Assembly (NCBI RefSeq): GCF_900313035.1
Contig: NZ_OMPS01000045.1
Span: 1 to 64,000 of the forward strand
DNA from: Ruegeria sp. EL01
GTDB taxonomy: Bacteria; Pseudomonadota; Alphaproteobacteria; Rhodobacterales; Rhodobacteraceae
DNA length: 64,000 nt
Direction: 5' to 3'
Shown: one piece after another, positions 44,526-53,408 of the stretch
Numbering within the stretch: position 1 is the stretch's first letter
Layout of the letters: each line of letters starts with the position of its first letter
Notes under the pieces: model-generated
What the model saw: the letters and a program-made list of their open reading frames with translations, nothing else
Databases searched by the model: none
Told to the model about the DNA's origin: nothing
Translations under genes and position numbers: made by a program

Positions 44526-45496
44526 CAGATCACCCGATCACGTGGCGGGCGGCCCTGGAAGAAATCATCCAGATTATCGAGAACACGGAAGCCCATCGCT
44601 TCTCGGGCTTCGCGGGTTGCGGAGCCGAGATGCGGTAGCATCACCAGGTTGTCGCATTGCAACAGGTCCGGGCTGATCCGTGGCTCGCCATCAAAGACAT
44701 CCAGTGCGGCACCGCCGATCACATCGAACATCAGCGCCTGGATCAAAGCAAACTCGTCCACCACCTCGCCGCGAGCGGTGTTGATCAGGTAGGCGTCCGG
44801 TTTCATCAGGTCCAACCGGCGCGAATTGATCAGGTGCCGGTTTGTTGCCCCACCCGGGCAGTGCAACGAGACGGAATCGCATTGCGGCAACAGCTCATCC
44901 ACGGTGTCGACCTGCGTAGCGTTACAGTGCCGCAAGACCTCTGGCGATACACGGCTGCGGTTCTGCACAAGGATCTTCATGCCAAACCCGTGATGGGCAC
45001 GCCGTGCCATTTCCTGACCGATGCGGCCAAACCCGATGATGCCAAGCGTCTTGCCCGACACTTTGGTGCCAACAAGGTGCGTTGGTCGCCAGCCGGACCA
45101 TCCCCCTGCGCGCAGTTCGCGCTCGCCTTCGCCGGCGCGGCGCGCCACCATCAATAGCAGGGTCATCGCCAGATCGGCTGTGCATTCCGACAATACGTCG
45201 GGCGTGTTGGTGACGGTCATGCCCAGGTCCCGCGCTGACGGTTCGCAGATATGGCTGTAACCGACGCCATAATTGGCCAGGATCTTGGTCTGCGCAGCGG
45301 GCACATCCAAAGCTTCCGCATTCAGCGTATCAGTGACGGTCGGCAGAACCGCATCATAGCGTTTCAGCGCTTCGCGGATCTCGGCCTGGGACATGGGTTT
45401 GTCCCCGGTGTTCAAGACCGCATCATAGTTTTCGGCCAATTGCGCCTCGACGGCGGCGGGCCAACGACGGGTGACAAGAACCGAAGGTTTGACCAT
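44525..45496 (-). CDS. hprA: D-isomer-specific 2-hydroxyacid dehydrogenase, hydroxypyruvate reductase type
   Basis: A 323-residue NAD(P)-dependent dehydrogenase. The Rossmann motif is TLGIIGFGRIGQEMARRAH, the catalytic Arg lies in LINTARGEVVDEFAL, and the His in MLPHLGSATREAREAM. In the serine cycle this enzyme reduces hydroxypyruvate to D-glycerate. Related proteins act as glyoxylate reductases; the position between mtkB and ppc supports the hydroxypyruvate role. Its ATG overlaps the mtkB stop (TAATG). The glycerate kinase needed next is not in the window. Confidence 0.87.
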   Translation of the reverse strand: MVKPSVLVTRRWPAAVEAQLAENYDAVLNTGDKPMSQAEIREALKRYDAVLPTVTDTLNAEALDVPAAQTKILANYGVGYSHICEPSARDLGMTVTNTPDVLSECTADLAMTLLLMVARRAGEGERELRAGGWSGWRPTHLVGTKVSGKTLGIIGFGRIGQEMARRAHHGFGMKILVQNRSRVSPEVLRHCNATQVDTVDELLPQCDSVSLHCPGGATNRHLINSRRLDLMKPDAYLINTARGEVVDEFALIQALMFDVIGGAALDVFDGEPRISPDLLQCDNLVMLPHLGSATREAREAMGFRVLDNLDDFFQGRPPRDRVI

Positions 45497-46386
45497 TATG
45501 CTGCCTTTCTCATGACACGGGCGATGGTTTCGCCGATGACAGCCGGGTTTTCAGCCACCGTGACACCGGCAGCCGAGAGGATTTCGACCTTTTCCGAGGC
45601 GCTTTCTCCAAAGGCCGAGATGATCGCCCCGGCATGGCCCATGGTCCGGCCCTTCGGTGCGGTCAGACCTGCGACATAGGCGACGACCGGTTTTGAGACA
45701 TGATCGCGAATGTATTCTGCCGCCTCGGCCTCTTGTGGACCTCCGATCTCGCCGATCATGGCGATGACTTCAGTTTCGGCATCCCATTCAAACCGTTCGA
45801 GAATATCGCGGAACGAGGACCCGTTGATCGGATCGCCGCCGATCCCGACACTGGTCGAGACACCGATGCTGCGCTCTTTAAGCTGCGCCGCAGCCTCATA
45901 GCCCAGCGTACCGGATCGGCCGATGATGCCGACATTACCCGGCAGGTAGATGTGACCCGGCATGATACCCAGCAGGGCCTTGCCTGGGCTGATCGTTCCG
46001 GCACAGTTCGGGCCGGTCAGAACCATCCGCTTGTCCTTGGGATAGCGATACATGTAGCGCTTGACCCGGATCATGTCCTGCGCCGGGATGCCGTCGGTGA
46101 TGCAGACGCAATAGCGGATGCCCGCATCTGCGGCTTCCATAATGGAATCCGCAGCAAACGGGGGCGGAACAAACACAAGGCTCGCCTCTGCGCCGGTGGC
46201 TTCAACGGCCTGTTTGACGGTGTCGAACACGGGCACGCCTTCGACGGTTTCACCACCTTTGCCGGGAACAACGCCGCCAACAACATTGGTGCCGTAGCCC
46301 AGCATATCCTTGGTGTGGAATCGCGCCATGCGTCCGGTGATGCCCTGAACGATTACGCGCGTATCGCGGTCGAGGAGAATGCTCAT
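45496..46386 (-). CDS. mtkB: Malate-CoA ligase alpha subunit
   Basis: A 296-residue subunit from ATG 46386 ([18 protein letters not shown]), overlapping the mtkA stop (TAATG); the frame continues upstream only inside mtkA. It contains the CoA-binding Rossmann domain and the phosphohistidine loop GRTMGHAGAI. Sequence motifs are shared with succinyl-CoA synthetase SucD (GPNCAGTISPGKALLGIMPG), so the malate assignment rests on the surrounding serine-cycle genes. It forms malyl-CoA with MtkA, the substrate of Mcl. Confidence 0.87.
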   Translation of the reverse strand: MSILLDRDTRVIVQGITGRMARFHTKDMLGYGTNVVGGVVPGKGGETVEGVPVFDTVKQAVEATGAEASLVFVPPPFAADSIMEAADAGIRYCVCITDGIPAQDMIRVKRYMYRYPKDKRMVLTGPNCAGTISPGKALLGIMPGHIYLPGNVGIIGRSGTLGYEAAAQLKERSIGVSTSVGIGGDPINGSSFRDILERFEWDAETEVIAMIGEIGGPQEAEAAEYIRDHVSKPVVAYVAGLTAPKGRTMGHAGAIISAFGESASEKVEILSAAGVTVAENPAVIGETIARVMRKAA

Positions 46387-47582
46387 TACACGGCCCTCAT
46401 CTTGGTGTTTTGGGTCAGATCGCTTTTCCACGCACCAACGGCGCGCTCGGCGGCTTCCATCAGAGTGGTGGCGCGGATGATCGGCAGGCCGGACTGGGCC
46501 AGAATTTTCTGACCTTCCTCCACATTCGTGCCTGCCAGGCGCACGACCACGGGCAGATCTAATTGCAGCTCGCGCAACGCCTGAACAACCCCTTCGGCAA
46601 CCCAGTCGCAGCGGTTGATACCGGCAAAGATATTGACCAGAACCGCCTGAACATTGTCGTCCGACAACACCAGACGGAAGGCCTTGGCCACACGTTCGGG
46701 CGAGGCGCCGCCACCGATATCCAGGAAGTTGGCGGGTTCACCCCCGGCCAGTTTGATTGTGTCCATCGTGGCCATCGCCAGACCGGCTCCGTTCACGATG
46801 CAGCCGATGTTGCCATCCAGCCCGACATAAGACAGGCCACGATCCGCCGCACGGCTTTCGCGCGGGTCTTCCTGGCTTTTGTCGCGCAGCTCTGAAATCT
46901 GGGGGTGCCTGAACAACGCGTTGTCGTCAAAGCTCATCTTGGCGTCCAGAGCTAGTACGCGGTCGTCTCCCGTCACGACCAGCGGGTTGATTTCCACCAT
47001 GGTCGCGTCCAGCTCGCTGAAAGCCGCATAGCAGCCCTGTAGGGTACGAACCATTTGCTGAACCAGACGAGGCTCGAGCCCTAGGTTGAACGCAATCTCG
47101 CGTGCCTGGAATTCCTGCAAACCCACTGCGGGTTCCACGATGGACCGCACGATACTATCGGGGCGCTCGGCCGAGATATCTTCGATCTCCATCCCGCCCT
47201 CCGAGGACGCGACGATCATCACCCGCTGGCTGGAGCGATCCAGAACAAACCCAAGATAGATCTCTCGGTCGATCGGCACGGCGGATTCGACATAGACACG
47301 GTAGATGCCTTTGCCTTCTGGGCCGGTCTGGTGCGTCACCAGCTTGCGGCCGAACATCTCGTCACAGGCTTCGTGTATCTCATTTTCGCTGTTACACAGC
47401 TTGACGCCACCGGCTTTGCCGCGCCCGCCCGCATGGACCTGAGCCTTCACGATCCACTTGTCGCCACCCAGCTCACGCGCACGGTACGCCGCCTGTTCCG
47501 GGCTGTAGGCCAGCGCACCGGATGGGACGGCGACGCCGAAATTCGAAAGCACTTCTTTTGCCTGATACTCATGAATGTCCAT
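46386..47582 (-). CDS. mtkA: Malate-CoA ligase beta subunit
   Basis: A 398-residue ATP-grasp subunit. I chose ATG 47582 ([12 protein letters not shown]), eight bases after GGAGGA; an ATG two codons earlier is too close to that box. Motifs: [36 protein letters not shown] and [18 protein letters not shown], as in SucC/MtkA. With MtkB it activates malate to malyl-CoA at the cost of ATP. It follows sga by 28 bases in the operon. Confidence 0.87.
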   Translation of the reverse strand: MDIHEYQAKEVLSNFGVAVPSGALAYSPEQAAYRARELGGDKWIVKAQVHAGGRGKAGGVKLCNSENEIHEACDEMFGRKLVTHQTGPEGKGIYRVYVESAVPIDREIYLGFVLDRSSQRVMIVASSEGGMEIEDISAERPDSIVRSIVEPAVGLQEFQAREIAFNLGLEPRLVQQMVRTLQGCYAAFSELDATMVEINPLVVTGDDRVLALDAKMSFDDNALFRHPQISELRDKSQEDPRESRAADRGLSYVGLDGNIGCIVNGAGLAMATMDTIKLAGGEPANFLDIGGGASPERVAKAFRLVLSDDNVQAVLVNIFAGINRCDWVAEGVVQALRELQLDLPVVVRLAGTNVEEGQKILAQSGLPIIRATTLMEAAERAVGAWKSDLTQNTKMRAV

Positions 47583-47610
47583 CTGCATTCCTCCCGTTTA
47601 TGCAGTGTGA

Positions 47611-48852
47611 TTACGCGGCGATCGACGTGCCGTAGCGGCTTTGAAGCAGCGCATCGATGTCGTCGAAATCAACCTGACCCCCCAGCTCATGTATGGCTTC
47701 GGCAAACAGGCGCACGATCTGGCTGATGGCTTGGCGATTCAGTTGATTGAGGATGCCAATCCGAACCTGTACCGGCGCGCTGAGCGTCGGCCAGATGCCA
47801 AAGCCACGGGCGCGGCAGTTCTGGACAAGCTCCATCTCGCGCCCGGCCAGTTCGGCGGGCAGGTTCAGCACGACCAGGCTTGGCATGTCCGACGTCACCT
47901 CGCATCCCAGCGCGGTTACCGCATCGCGCAGAACCTTTTCATGTGTCCGGTACAAGGCTGACCGCTTTGCCAACCCGTCTTGCAGCGTCAAGCGCAGTGA
48001 TTCATGAAAGGCCGCGACGGCATAGCCCGAGTGGGTGCGGTGATAGGCACCCTTTTCGACGTCCTGACCGTCGACGATGCCCCAATGGCGCGCTTCGAAA
48101 ATCGGGTTGTGGACATAGGTGTAGGCGCCGGTTGACTTCAGGCTGTCGATATACGCGTCGGTAAAACTGACCGGTGCATACGTCAGTGGCAGACAGCACA
48201 AACCTTTCTGAGGGCAGGATGCCCAACCAACAATTCCCGGATAGTCATCGATCCGGAAGTCTTCGACGCCAAGTGAGGAGACTGCATCGATCAGACCCAT
48301 CGCTCCATGACGCTCACATGCATCCGAAAAGCCGCGCAGATCGTTGATGCGGCCCGACCCGGTTTCCCAATGCGCCATGAAGGCCCATTTTGGTTTGTAC
48401 TCGTCCAATGCGGCTTCGACCTTTTCACCTGTGACGGTCTGACCATGCGGAATCTCGATCACAGTCACGCTTGCCGCTTGCGGGTCCAGCGGGTTGGCCG
48501 CGTGCTCCTGCGGTGTCGCGGCCTTGATCCTGAGGGTCAGCGCATCGATGCCTGAGAACGTACCGTTTGAGAAGGCAACAACCTTGTCGCCGGGCATGAC
48601 CGCCGAGAACATGGTGTCCAGCCCGCTCCAGCCAGTGCCGGCAACCGCAAAGGTATATGTGTTGGAGGTGCCCCAGATCTGCCGCAGCATGTGCTTGCAT
48701 TCGATCATGCCGCGCAAAACGTCCCCTTGCATGTGATCAGCCACCCCTGCGCTTGAAAAAGCCTGCAGCACACGCGCATCGGTATTGCCCGGTCCGGGCC
48801 CTGCTGCCAGGGTCTCGGGGATTTCGAGCGGGGAAAAAATCTGGACAGTCAT
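47611..48852 (-). CDS. sga: Serine-glyoxylate aminotransferase
   Basis: A 413-residue class V PLP enzyme. It converts serine and glyoxylate to hydroxypyruvate and glycine, the entry step that links GlyA to HprA. Landmarks: LAAGPGPGNTDARVLQAF, VAGTGWSGLDTM, LIDAVSSLGVEDFRID and the PLP lysine in SCPQKGLCCLPLTYAP. ATG 48852 has GAGGAG upstream. It is the first gene of the leftward serine-cycle operon and faces a divergent LuxR-type regulator across a repeat-rich promoter region. Confidence 0.9.
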   Translation of the reverse strand: MTVQIFSPLEIPETLAAGPGPGNTDARVLQAFSSAGVADHMQGDVLRGMIECKHMLRQIWGTSNTYTFAVAGTGWSGLDTMFSAVMPGDKVVAFSNGTFSGIDALTLRIKAATPQEHAANPLDPQAASVTVIEIPHGQTVTGEKVEAALDEYKPKWAFMAHWETGSGRINDLRGFSDACERHGAMGLIDAVSSLGVEDFRIDDYPGIVGWASCPQKGLCCLPLTYAPVSFTDAYIDSLKSTGAYTYVHNPIFEARHWGIVDGQDVEKGAYHRTHSGYAVAAFHESLRLTLQDGLAKRSALYRTHEKVLRDAVTALGCEVTSDMPSLVVLNLPAELAGREMELVQNCRARGFGIWPTLSAPVQVRIGILNQLNRQAISQIVRLFAEAIHELGGQVDFDDIDALLQSRYGTSIAA

Positions 48853-48963
48853 TGATGATCCTCCTCAGTCGTCTGGGTGGCAGTCCACGCCCAAACATCG
48901 CGTTGAGGATCAGAAAAGCGATGCTTGCGTCTTTGTGCAACGTAACTTACTACTGCTTTAGGG

Positions 48964-49060
48964 TATCTAAATGGGTAGGTATAAAACTATCCATTTAGGC
49001 GAGAATACCGATGTATACCGTAGATTTACCTATCCTTTTGGGTAGTTTATCTAAATTTTG
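48964..49060. promoter_or_regulatory. Operator-like repeats between sga and LuxR-type regulator
   Basis: An inverted repeat CTAAATGGGTAG (48967-48978), eight-base loop, CTATCCATTTAG (48987-48998), with one mismatch. A second smaller one, CTATCC-tttt-GGGTAG (49030-49045), follows. TATCTAAAT occurs twice in direct orientation (48964 and 49048). The region is AT-rich and lies between divergent genes, so it likely binds the adjacent regulator and controls both directions. Confidence 0.65.
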
Positions 49061-49072
49061 GGCGTAAAAACA

Positions 49073-49702
49073 ATGGCCGAGTCTTCGCAGCATCCGATCG
49101 ACGTCATGTTGGCCGACAACAACCCTTTGGTCCTGTCGGCCATGTCGGAAATCTTCGAACGTGATCCACGATTCTCTCTGATTGCCACATCGGCAACGGC
49201 CGAAGGGTTCTTGGGGGCGGTGATGCGGGTTCCGGTTCAGGTCTGTGTGATTGCCTGGACCCTGCCGGTACTGGGGGCCGCCAAATTGATCGAAGTTCTG
49301 CGTGAACAGGAAAACGCGCCGCGATTTGTCGTTTACGGTGACGCCGCTGGGGACGTCCCCAGATTGGCGATGCAGGCCGGGGCTGCCGGGTTTGCACCGC
49401 GTTCAGGTGAGGTCGAAGGCCTGCTGGAAACATGTGCAGATGTGGCCGCTGGAAAAATGGTCTTTCCGTTCATCGATGTGCGCAAGATGCAACAGGACCC
49501 AATTCACAACCTGTCACGAAAAGAACGTGAAATTCTCGAGGCCTTGGCCAAGGGCTTATCGAACAGGGACCTGTCGAAAGACCTGCAGATTTCAACCAAC
49601 ACGGTGAAGTTCCACTTGTCCAACATCTACGAAAAGCTCTCGGTCAAGAACCGGGCTCAGGCGATCGCATATTTTTATTCGTCCGGGGCGGCTTCGGAGT
49701 AG
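49073..49702 (+). CDS. LuxR/NarL-type regulator with atypical receiver domain
   Basis: A 209-residue two-domain regulator from ATG 49073. The receiver-like domain (about residues 7-125) keeps the acidic start (VMLADNNPL) but the phosphorylation Asp is replaced: the strand reads VCVIAWTLPVLGA, with Trp where Asp should be. It therefore cannot be switched by normal aspartyl phosphorylation and may sense a metabolite or act constitutively. The LuxR helix-turn-helix (about 142-205) is complete: LSRKEREILEALAKGLSNRD and STNTVKFHLSNIYEKLSVKNR. No histidine kinase adjoins. Divergent placement makes it the likely controller of the serine-cycle operon. Confidence 0.85.
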   Translation: MAESSQHPIDVMLADNNPLVLSAMSEIFERDPRFSLIATSATAEGFLGAVMRVPVQVCVIAWTLPVLGAAKLIEVLREQENAPRFVVYGDAAGDVPRLAMQAGAAGFAPRSGEVEGLLETCADVAAGKMVFPFIDVRKMQQDPIHNLSRKEREILEALAKGLSNRDLSKDLQISTNTVKFHLSNIYEKLSVKNRAQAIAYFYSSGAASE

Positions 49703-49842
49703 CTGAGATAGACCCTTAAGTTCCAAATGAATGTTGCGGTCTGTTGGGCCGCATCACCTATTCCGCCCCTGATGCTCCCAAGTTTGCGCAAAAAGAAATG
49801 ACCCGCCAATGAAGGCGAGCCATTTGTTCGTGACACCTGATC

Positions 49843-50790
49843 TTAGTCGTAAAGAACAGCTGCGATCTTGGGGTCGTCGATATTCGACGCATCGTAGTAG
49901 TAAAAACCCGTGTCGATCAGCGCCGGTACGTCTTCACCGTTGACAGCCGCAATCGCCGCTTTGACGGTTTCGTACCCGATGCCAACCGGGTTCTGCGTGA
50001 TGGCGCCTGCCATCAGGCCGCTTTTGATCGCGTCTTTCTGGGCCTTGCCACTGTCATAGCCAATGATCACCAGACCCTCGGTGCCCAGTTCCTGCACGCC
50101 GTTCACAACACCGATGGCCGAGCCTTCGTTGGTGCCGAAGATGCCATTCAGGTCGGGGTTGGCCGTCAGGATCGCTTTTGTCACCTCGGTGGATTTCAGA
50201 TGATCGCCTTGCCCGTACTGAACCGTCACAACCTCGATATCGGGGTATTTCTCTGCAATGCGATTGACGAAACCATCCCGGCGGTCGATGCCTGTGCGAC
50301 TGGTCTGGTCGTGCGCAACCACGGCCACTTTGCCTTTGCCACCGATTTTCTCGGCCATCTTATCCGCTGCCAATCCAGCGGCTGCCAGGTTGTCGGTGGT
50401 TGCTGTCGACACCGGGATGTCGCTGTCGACGCCGCTGTCAAAGGCGATGATCGGAATGCCCGCGTCGTTGGCTTGCTTCAGCAGCGGGATCGCGGCCTGA
50501 CTGTCCAGGGCTGCAAAGCCTATCGCTTTCGGGTTGTTGGCCAGCGCAGCGGCCAGCATGTCGATCTGGCGGTCCACCATGGTTTCGTTGTCGGGGCCTT
50601 CAAAAGTGATCCTGACACCGTATTCATCTGCGGCCTGCTGAGCGCCGGATTTCACCGCCTGCCAGAACTGGTGCTGGAACCCTTTGGACACCAGCGGGAT
50701 ATATACTTCGTCCGCAGCCGAGGCCATCGAAGCCCGGGCTGCAAGCGTGGCAGCGCTAAGCGCCCCCAATATGAAACGACGTGAAAACAT
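49843..50790 (-). CDS. Ribose-type sugar ABC transporter, substrate-binding protein
   Basis: A 315-residue periplasmic binding protein. The signal peptide begins MFSRRFILGALSAATLA, a twin-arginine-like pattern, and ends near ASAAD. The mature part has the RbsB fold (IPLVSKGFQHQFWQAVKSGA, IPIIAFDSGVDSD, GIFGTNEGSAIGV and IGYDSGKAQKDAI). It is the last gene of the leftward dehydratase-ATPase-permease-binding protein operon, which shares a promoter region with the fucose-type catabolic genes, so L-fucose or D-arabinose is the expected ligand. Confidence 0.88.
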   Translation of the reverse strand: MFSRRFILGALSAATLAARASMASAADEVYIPLVSKGFQHQFWQAVKSGAQQAADEYGVRITFEGPDNETMVDRQIDMLAAALANNPKAIGFAALDSQAAIPLLKQANDAGIPIIAFDSGVDSDIPVSTATTDNLAAAGLAADKMAEKIGGKGKVAVVAHDQTSRTGIDRRDGFVNRIAEKYPDIEVVTVQYGQGDHLKSTEVTKAILTANPDLNGIFGTNEGSAIGVVNGVQELGTEGLVIIGYDSGKAQKDAIKSGLMAGAITQNPVGIGYETVKAAIAAVNGEDVPALIDTGFYYYDASNIDDPKIAAVLYD

Positions 50791-50836
50791 GTTTTTCCTC
50801 CTCTGAAATCGTCATGTTTGACTTTGGTTGGTTCGG

Positions 50837-51844
50837 TCAGCCGGCTTTCTTGCGGCGTGCCATGTCGGCATAAACAGCCAGGATGATGATTGCGCCCGTC
50901 ACGACCGTTTGCCATTCCTGTGCTACGGACAGGACGCGCAGACCGTTGGTCAGAACCGCCATGATCAAGGCGCCAATCAATGTGCCCAGAATAGTGCCGC
51001 GGCCACCGGACAGGGATGTCCCTCCGATGACAACCGCAGCGATGGCTTCAAGCTCGTATCCCAGACCAAGGGCGGGCTGGGCAGAATTCAGGCGCGAGGC
51101 GATCAGAATGCCGCCAATCCCGCAGATACCACCCGCAAGGGCGTAGATGCGCATTTTCCAGATGTCGGTGTTGACACCTGACAGCCGCACCGCCTCTTCG
51201 TTTGACCCCAGCGCAAAAGTATAGCGCCCCAGAACTGTACGCCCCAAGATATAGGACGCGGCCATGGCCACCAGAAACAGGATCAGGACGCCGTTGGGGA
51301 TAGGCAGGGCCGGAAAAACCTCTCCGATCAGCGACCCGCGCGAGATTTGGTCAAAACCCGGCGTGTCATTGAAATAGATCGGTCGGGTGCCCGAGATCAC
51401 AAGTGACAGCCCTTTGAGGATTAGCATCATGCCCAGCGTCGCAATGAAGGGCGGAATTTTCATCTTGGCCACAAACGTGCCCGAGCACAGGCCGCACAGT
51501 GCACCCGCCGCGATGGCGGCGGCCACACCCAACAACAGCGGCATCCCCAGATAGGTCAGCGCAACACCAGCGATGACGGCGCAAAAGGTCATCAGCGTAC
51601 CAACCGACAGGTCGATCCCGCCAGTGATGATCACCAGTGTCGCCGCCACGGCCAGCACGCCATTGACCGAGGTTGCTTGCAGAATGGCGATCATGTTCGA
51701 GGTCTGCATGAAATTCGGTGAGACAACCGAGAACCCAATCAGCAAAGCGATCAGACTGGCAAAGGCCAGCAGCTTTTGATAGGCGCCGCTGTCGGCCAAA
51801 CCGGCAAGTGGCCTTTTCTTTTCGATATCCGTCGCTGTCGTCAT
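50837..51844 (-). CDS. Ribose-type sugar ABC transporter, permease
   Basis: A 335-residue permease of the RbsC class with about nine or ten hydrophobic segments. ATG 51844 overlaps the ATPase stop (ATGA); the open frame further upstream is inside the ATPase gene. The family block [25 protein letters not shown] lies near residue 265 and [16 protein letters not shown] near residue 80. It forms the membrane channel with the fused two-domain ATPase. Confidence 0.9.
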   Translation of the reverse strand: MTTATDIEKKRPLAGLADSGAYQKLLAFASLIALLIGFSVVSPNFMQTSNMIAILQATSVNGVLAVAATLVIITGGIDLSVGTLMTFCAVIAGVALTYLGMPLLLGVAAAIAAGALCGLCSGTFVAKMKIPPFIATLGMMLILKGLSLVISGTRPIYFNDTPGFDQISRGSLIGEVFPALPIPNGVLILFLVAMAASYILGRTVLGRYTFALGSNEEAVRLSGVNTDIWKMRIYALAGGICGIGGILIASRLNSAQPALGLGYELEAIAAVVIGGTSLSGGRGTILGTLIGALIMAVLTNGLRVLSVAQEWQTVVTGAIIILAVYADMARRKKAG

Positions 51845-53367
51845 TGGGCTGTCCCTGTAACCTGCATCGCCGCCGCCCGTTGCGTGGCCAGATGCATGAT
51901 GTCTTCCTGCGTGGTGTCTTTGCCGCCGGGCAGAATCCCGGTCAGCCGGCCTTCGCACATCACCGCTATGCGGTGGCTTAGACGCATGATCTCGGGCAAT
52001 TCAGACGAGATCACGATGATCGTCTTGCCCTGTTCCGCCAGATCTTCGAGCAGCTTGTAGATTTCGGACTTTGCACCCACGTCTATGCCGCGTGTGGGTT
52101 CATCAAAGATCAGAATATCGCAGTCGCGCAGCAGCCATTTGGCAATGACCACCTTTTGCTGATTGCCCCCGGACAGCAGTCGCACCTCTTGCGTGTCCGA
52201 CGGCGTACGAATGCCAAGCTGCTGGATGTATTTCTGCGCGATCGAGGCCATCTCGCCATCGCTCAGAACTCCGCCTTTGTTGGCAAACAGATCCATCGAG
52301 GCCAGCGCGATATTGTCCCGCACATTCATTCCCGTGGCGAGACCGAAGTGTTTTCGATCTTCGGACAGATAGCCGATCCCGGCCTTAACGGCGTCTTTCG
52401 GGGATCTGATCGAAACCGTTTTGCCATGCACCCGGATCTCGCCGCCATCCTTGGGGTCAGCCCCGAAAATCGCCCGTGCGACTTCAGTCCGCCCAGCTCC
52501 CATTAGTCCGGCAAAACCAAGGATTTCGCCCTTTTGAACCGAGAAGCTAACATCGTGTATTTCTTTTTTTCGAGCCAATCCCGATACTTGTAAAGACACC
52601 TCGGCAGTTCCCAGATCAGGCACTTGCAGAGGTTCTTCTTTGACCTCACGGCCCACCATCATGGCGATGATCTTGCTGATCGGGGTATCCGCCGCGTTCA
52701 CGGTGCCGACATATTCGCCATCGCGCATCACGGTCACTCGGTCTGCGATTTGCTTAAGCTCGTCCATCTTGTGGCTGATATAGACGATGCCTACGCCTTC
52801 GGCTTTGAGGCGGCGAATGATCACAAACAGCTCGGCAATTTCAGCGTCATTCAGGGCAGCAGTCGGCTCATCCATGATCAGAACTTTGGATCGATGAGAT
52901 AGGGCCTTGGCGATTTCGACCATCTGCTGTTTCGCGATCGTCAGGCTGCCTGCAAGCGTCCTGGGGTTAAGGTTCAGGTTCATCGAGGCAAAGATTTCGG
53001 CGGTTTGCGCATTCAGCGCCGCCTCGTCCAGCCGACCAAATCGTTTTCGCGGTTCGCGGCCAATAAAAATGTTTTGCGCCACGGTCAGATCGTTCATCAG
53101 GCTTAGTTCCTGGTGAATGATCCCGATGCCCAGATTCTGCGCCTCGCGCGGGGTTGTGGGGCTGACCTCGTGCCCTTCGATTTTCAGGGTGCCGCCGTCA
53201 CGTTGATAGATACCCGAGAGAATCTTCATCAACGTGCTTTTGCCCGCGCCATTCTCGCCCATCAGCGCGTGAACTTCGCCAGGAACAAGATCGAACTGCA
53301 CGGCCTTAAGCGCATGCACGCCGGGGAAGTATTTTTCGATCCCCGTCATTTCGACCAGTTTAGACAT
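51841..53367 (-). CDS. Ribose-type sugar ABC transporter, duplicated ATPase
   Basis: A 508-residue protein with two ABC domains, the RbsA/XylG plan. I set the start at ATG 53367 ([14 protein letters not shown]), preceded by GGGAGG; the frame continues to 53721 without support. First domain: Walker [10 protein letters not shown], Walker [12 protein letters not shown], degenerate signature LTIAKQQ. Second domain: degenerate Walker A (GLMGAGRTE), signature LSGGNQQK, Walker [13 protein letters not shown]. Such asymmetry is normal in this family. It powers uptake of the sugar handled by the neighbouring pathway. Confidence 0.92.
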   Translation of the reverse strand: MSKLVEMTGIEKYFPGVHALKAVQFDLVPGEVHALMGENGAGKSTLMKILSGIYQRDGGTLKIEGHEVSPTTPREAQNLGIGIIHQELSLMNDLTVAQNIFIGREPRKRFGRLDEAALNAQTAEIFASMNLNLNPRTLAGSLTIAKQQMVEIAKALSHRSKVLIMDEPTAALNDAEIAELFVIIRRLKAEGVGIVYISHKMDELKQIADRVTVMRDGEYVGTVNAADTPISKIIAMMVGREVKEEPLQVPDLGTAEVSLQVSGLARKKEIHDVSFSVQKGEILGFAGLMGAGRTEVARAIFGADPKDGGEIRVHGKTVSIRSPKDAVKAGIGYLSEDRKHFGLATGMNVRDNIALASMDLFANKGGVLSDGEMASIAQKYIQQLGIRTPSDTQEVRLLSGGNQQKVVIAKWLLRDCDILIFDEPTRGIDVGAKSEIYKLLEDLAEQGKTIIVISSELPEIMRLSHRIAVMCEGRLTGILPGGKDTTQEDIMHLATQRAAAMQVTGTAQ

Positions 53368-53408
53368 ATTCCCTCCCATTTGCCCCTGAACCCCTGGGCG
53401 TTTGTGGA

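Noticed and set aside
45496..47582. Succinyl-CoA synthetase (sucCD) as identity of the CoA ligase pair
   Set aside because: Motifs cannot separate it from malate-CoA ligase, but the pair is locked between sga and hprA in a serine-cycle operon ending with malyl-CoA lyase, so mtkAB is preferred.
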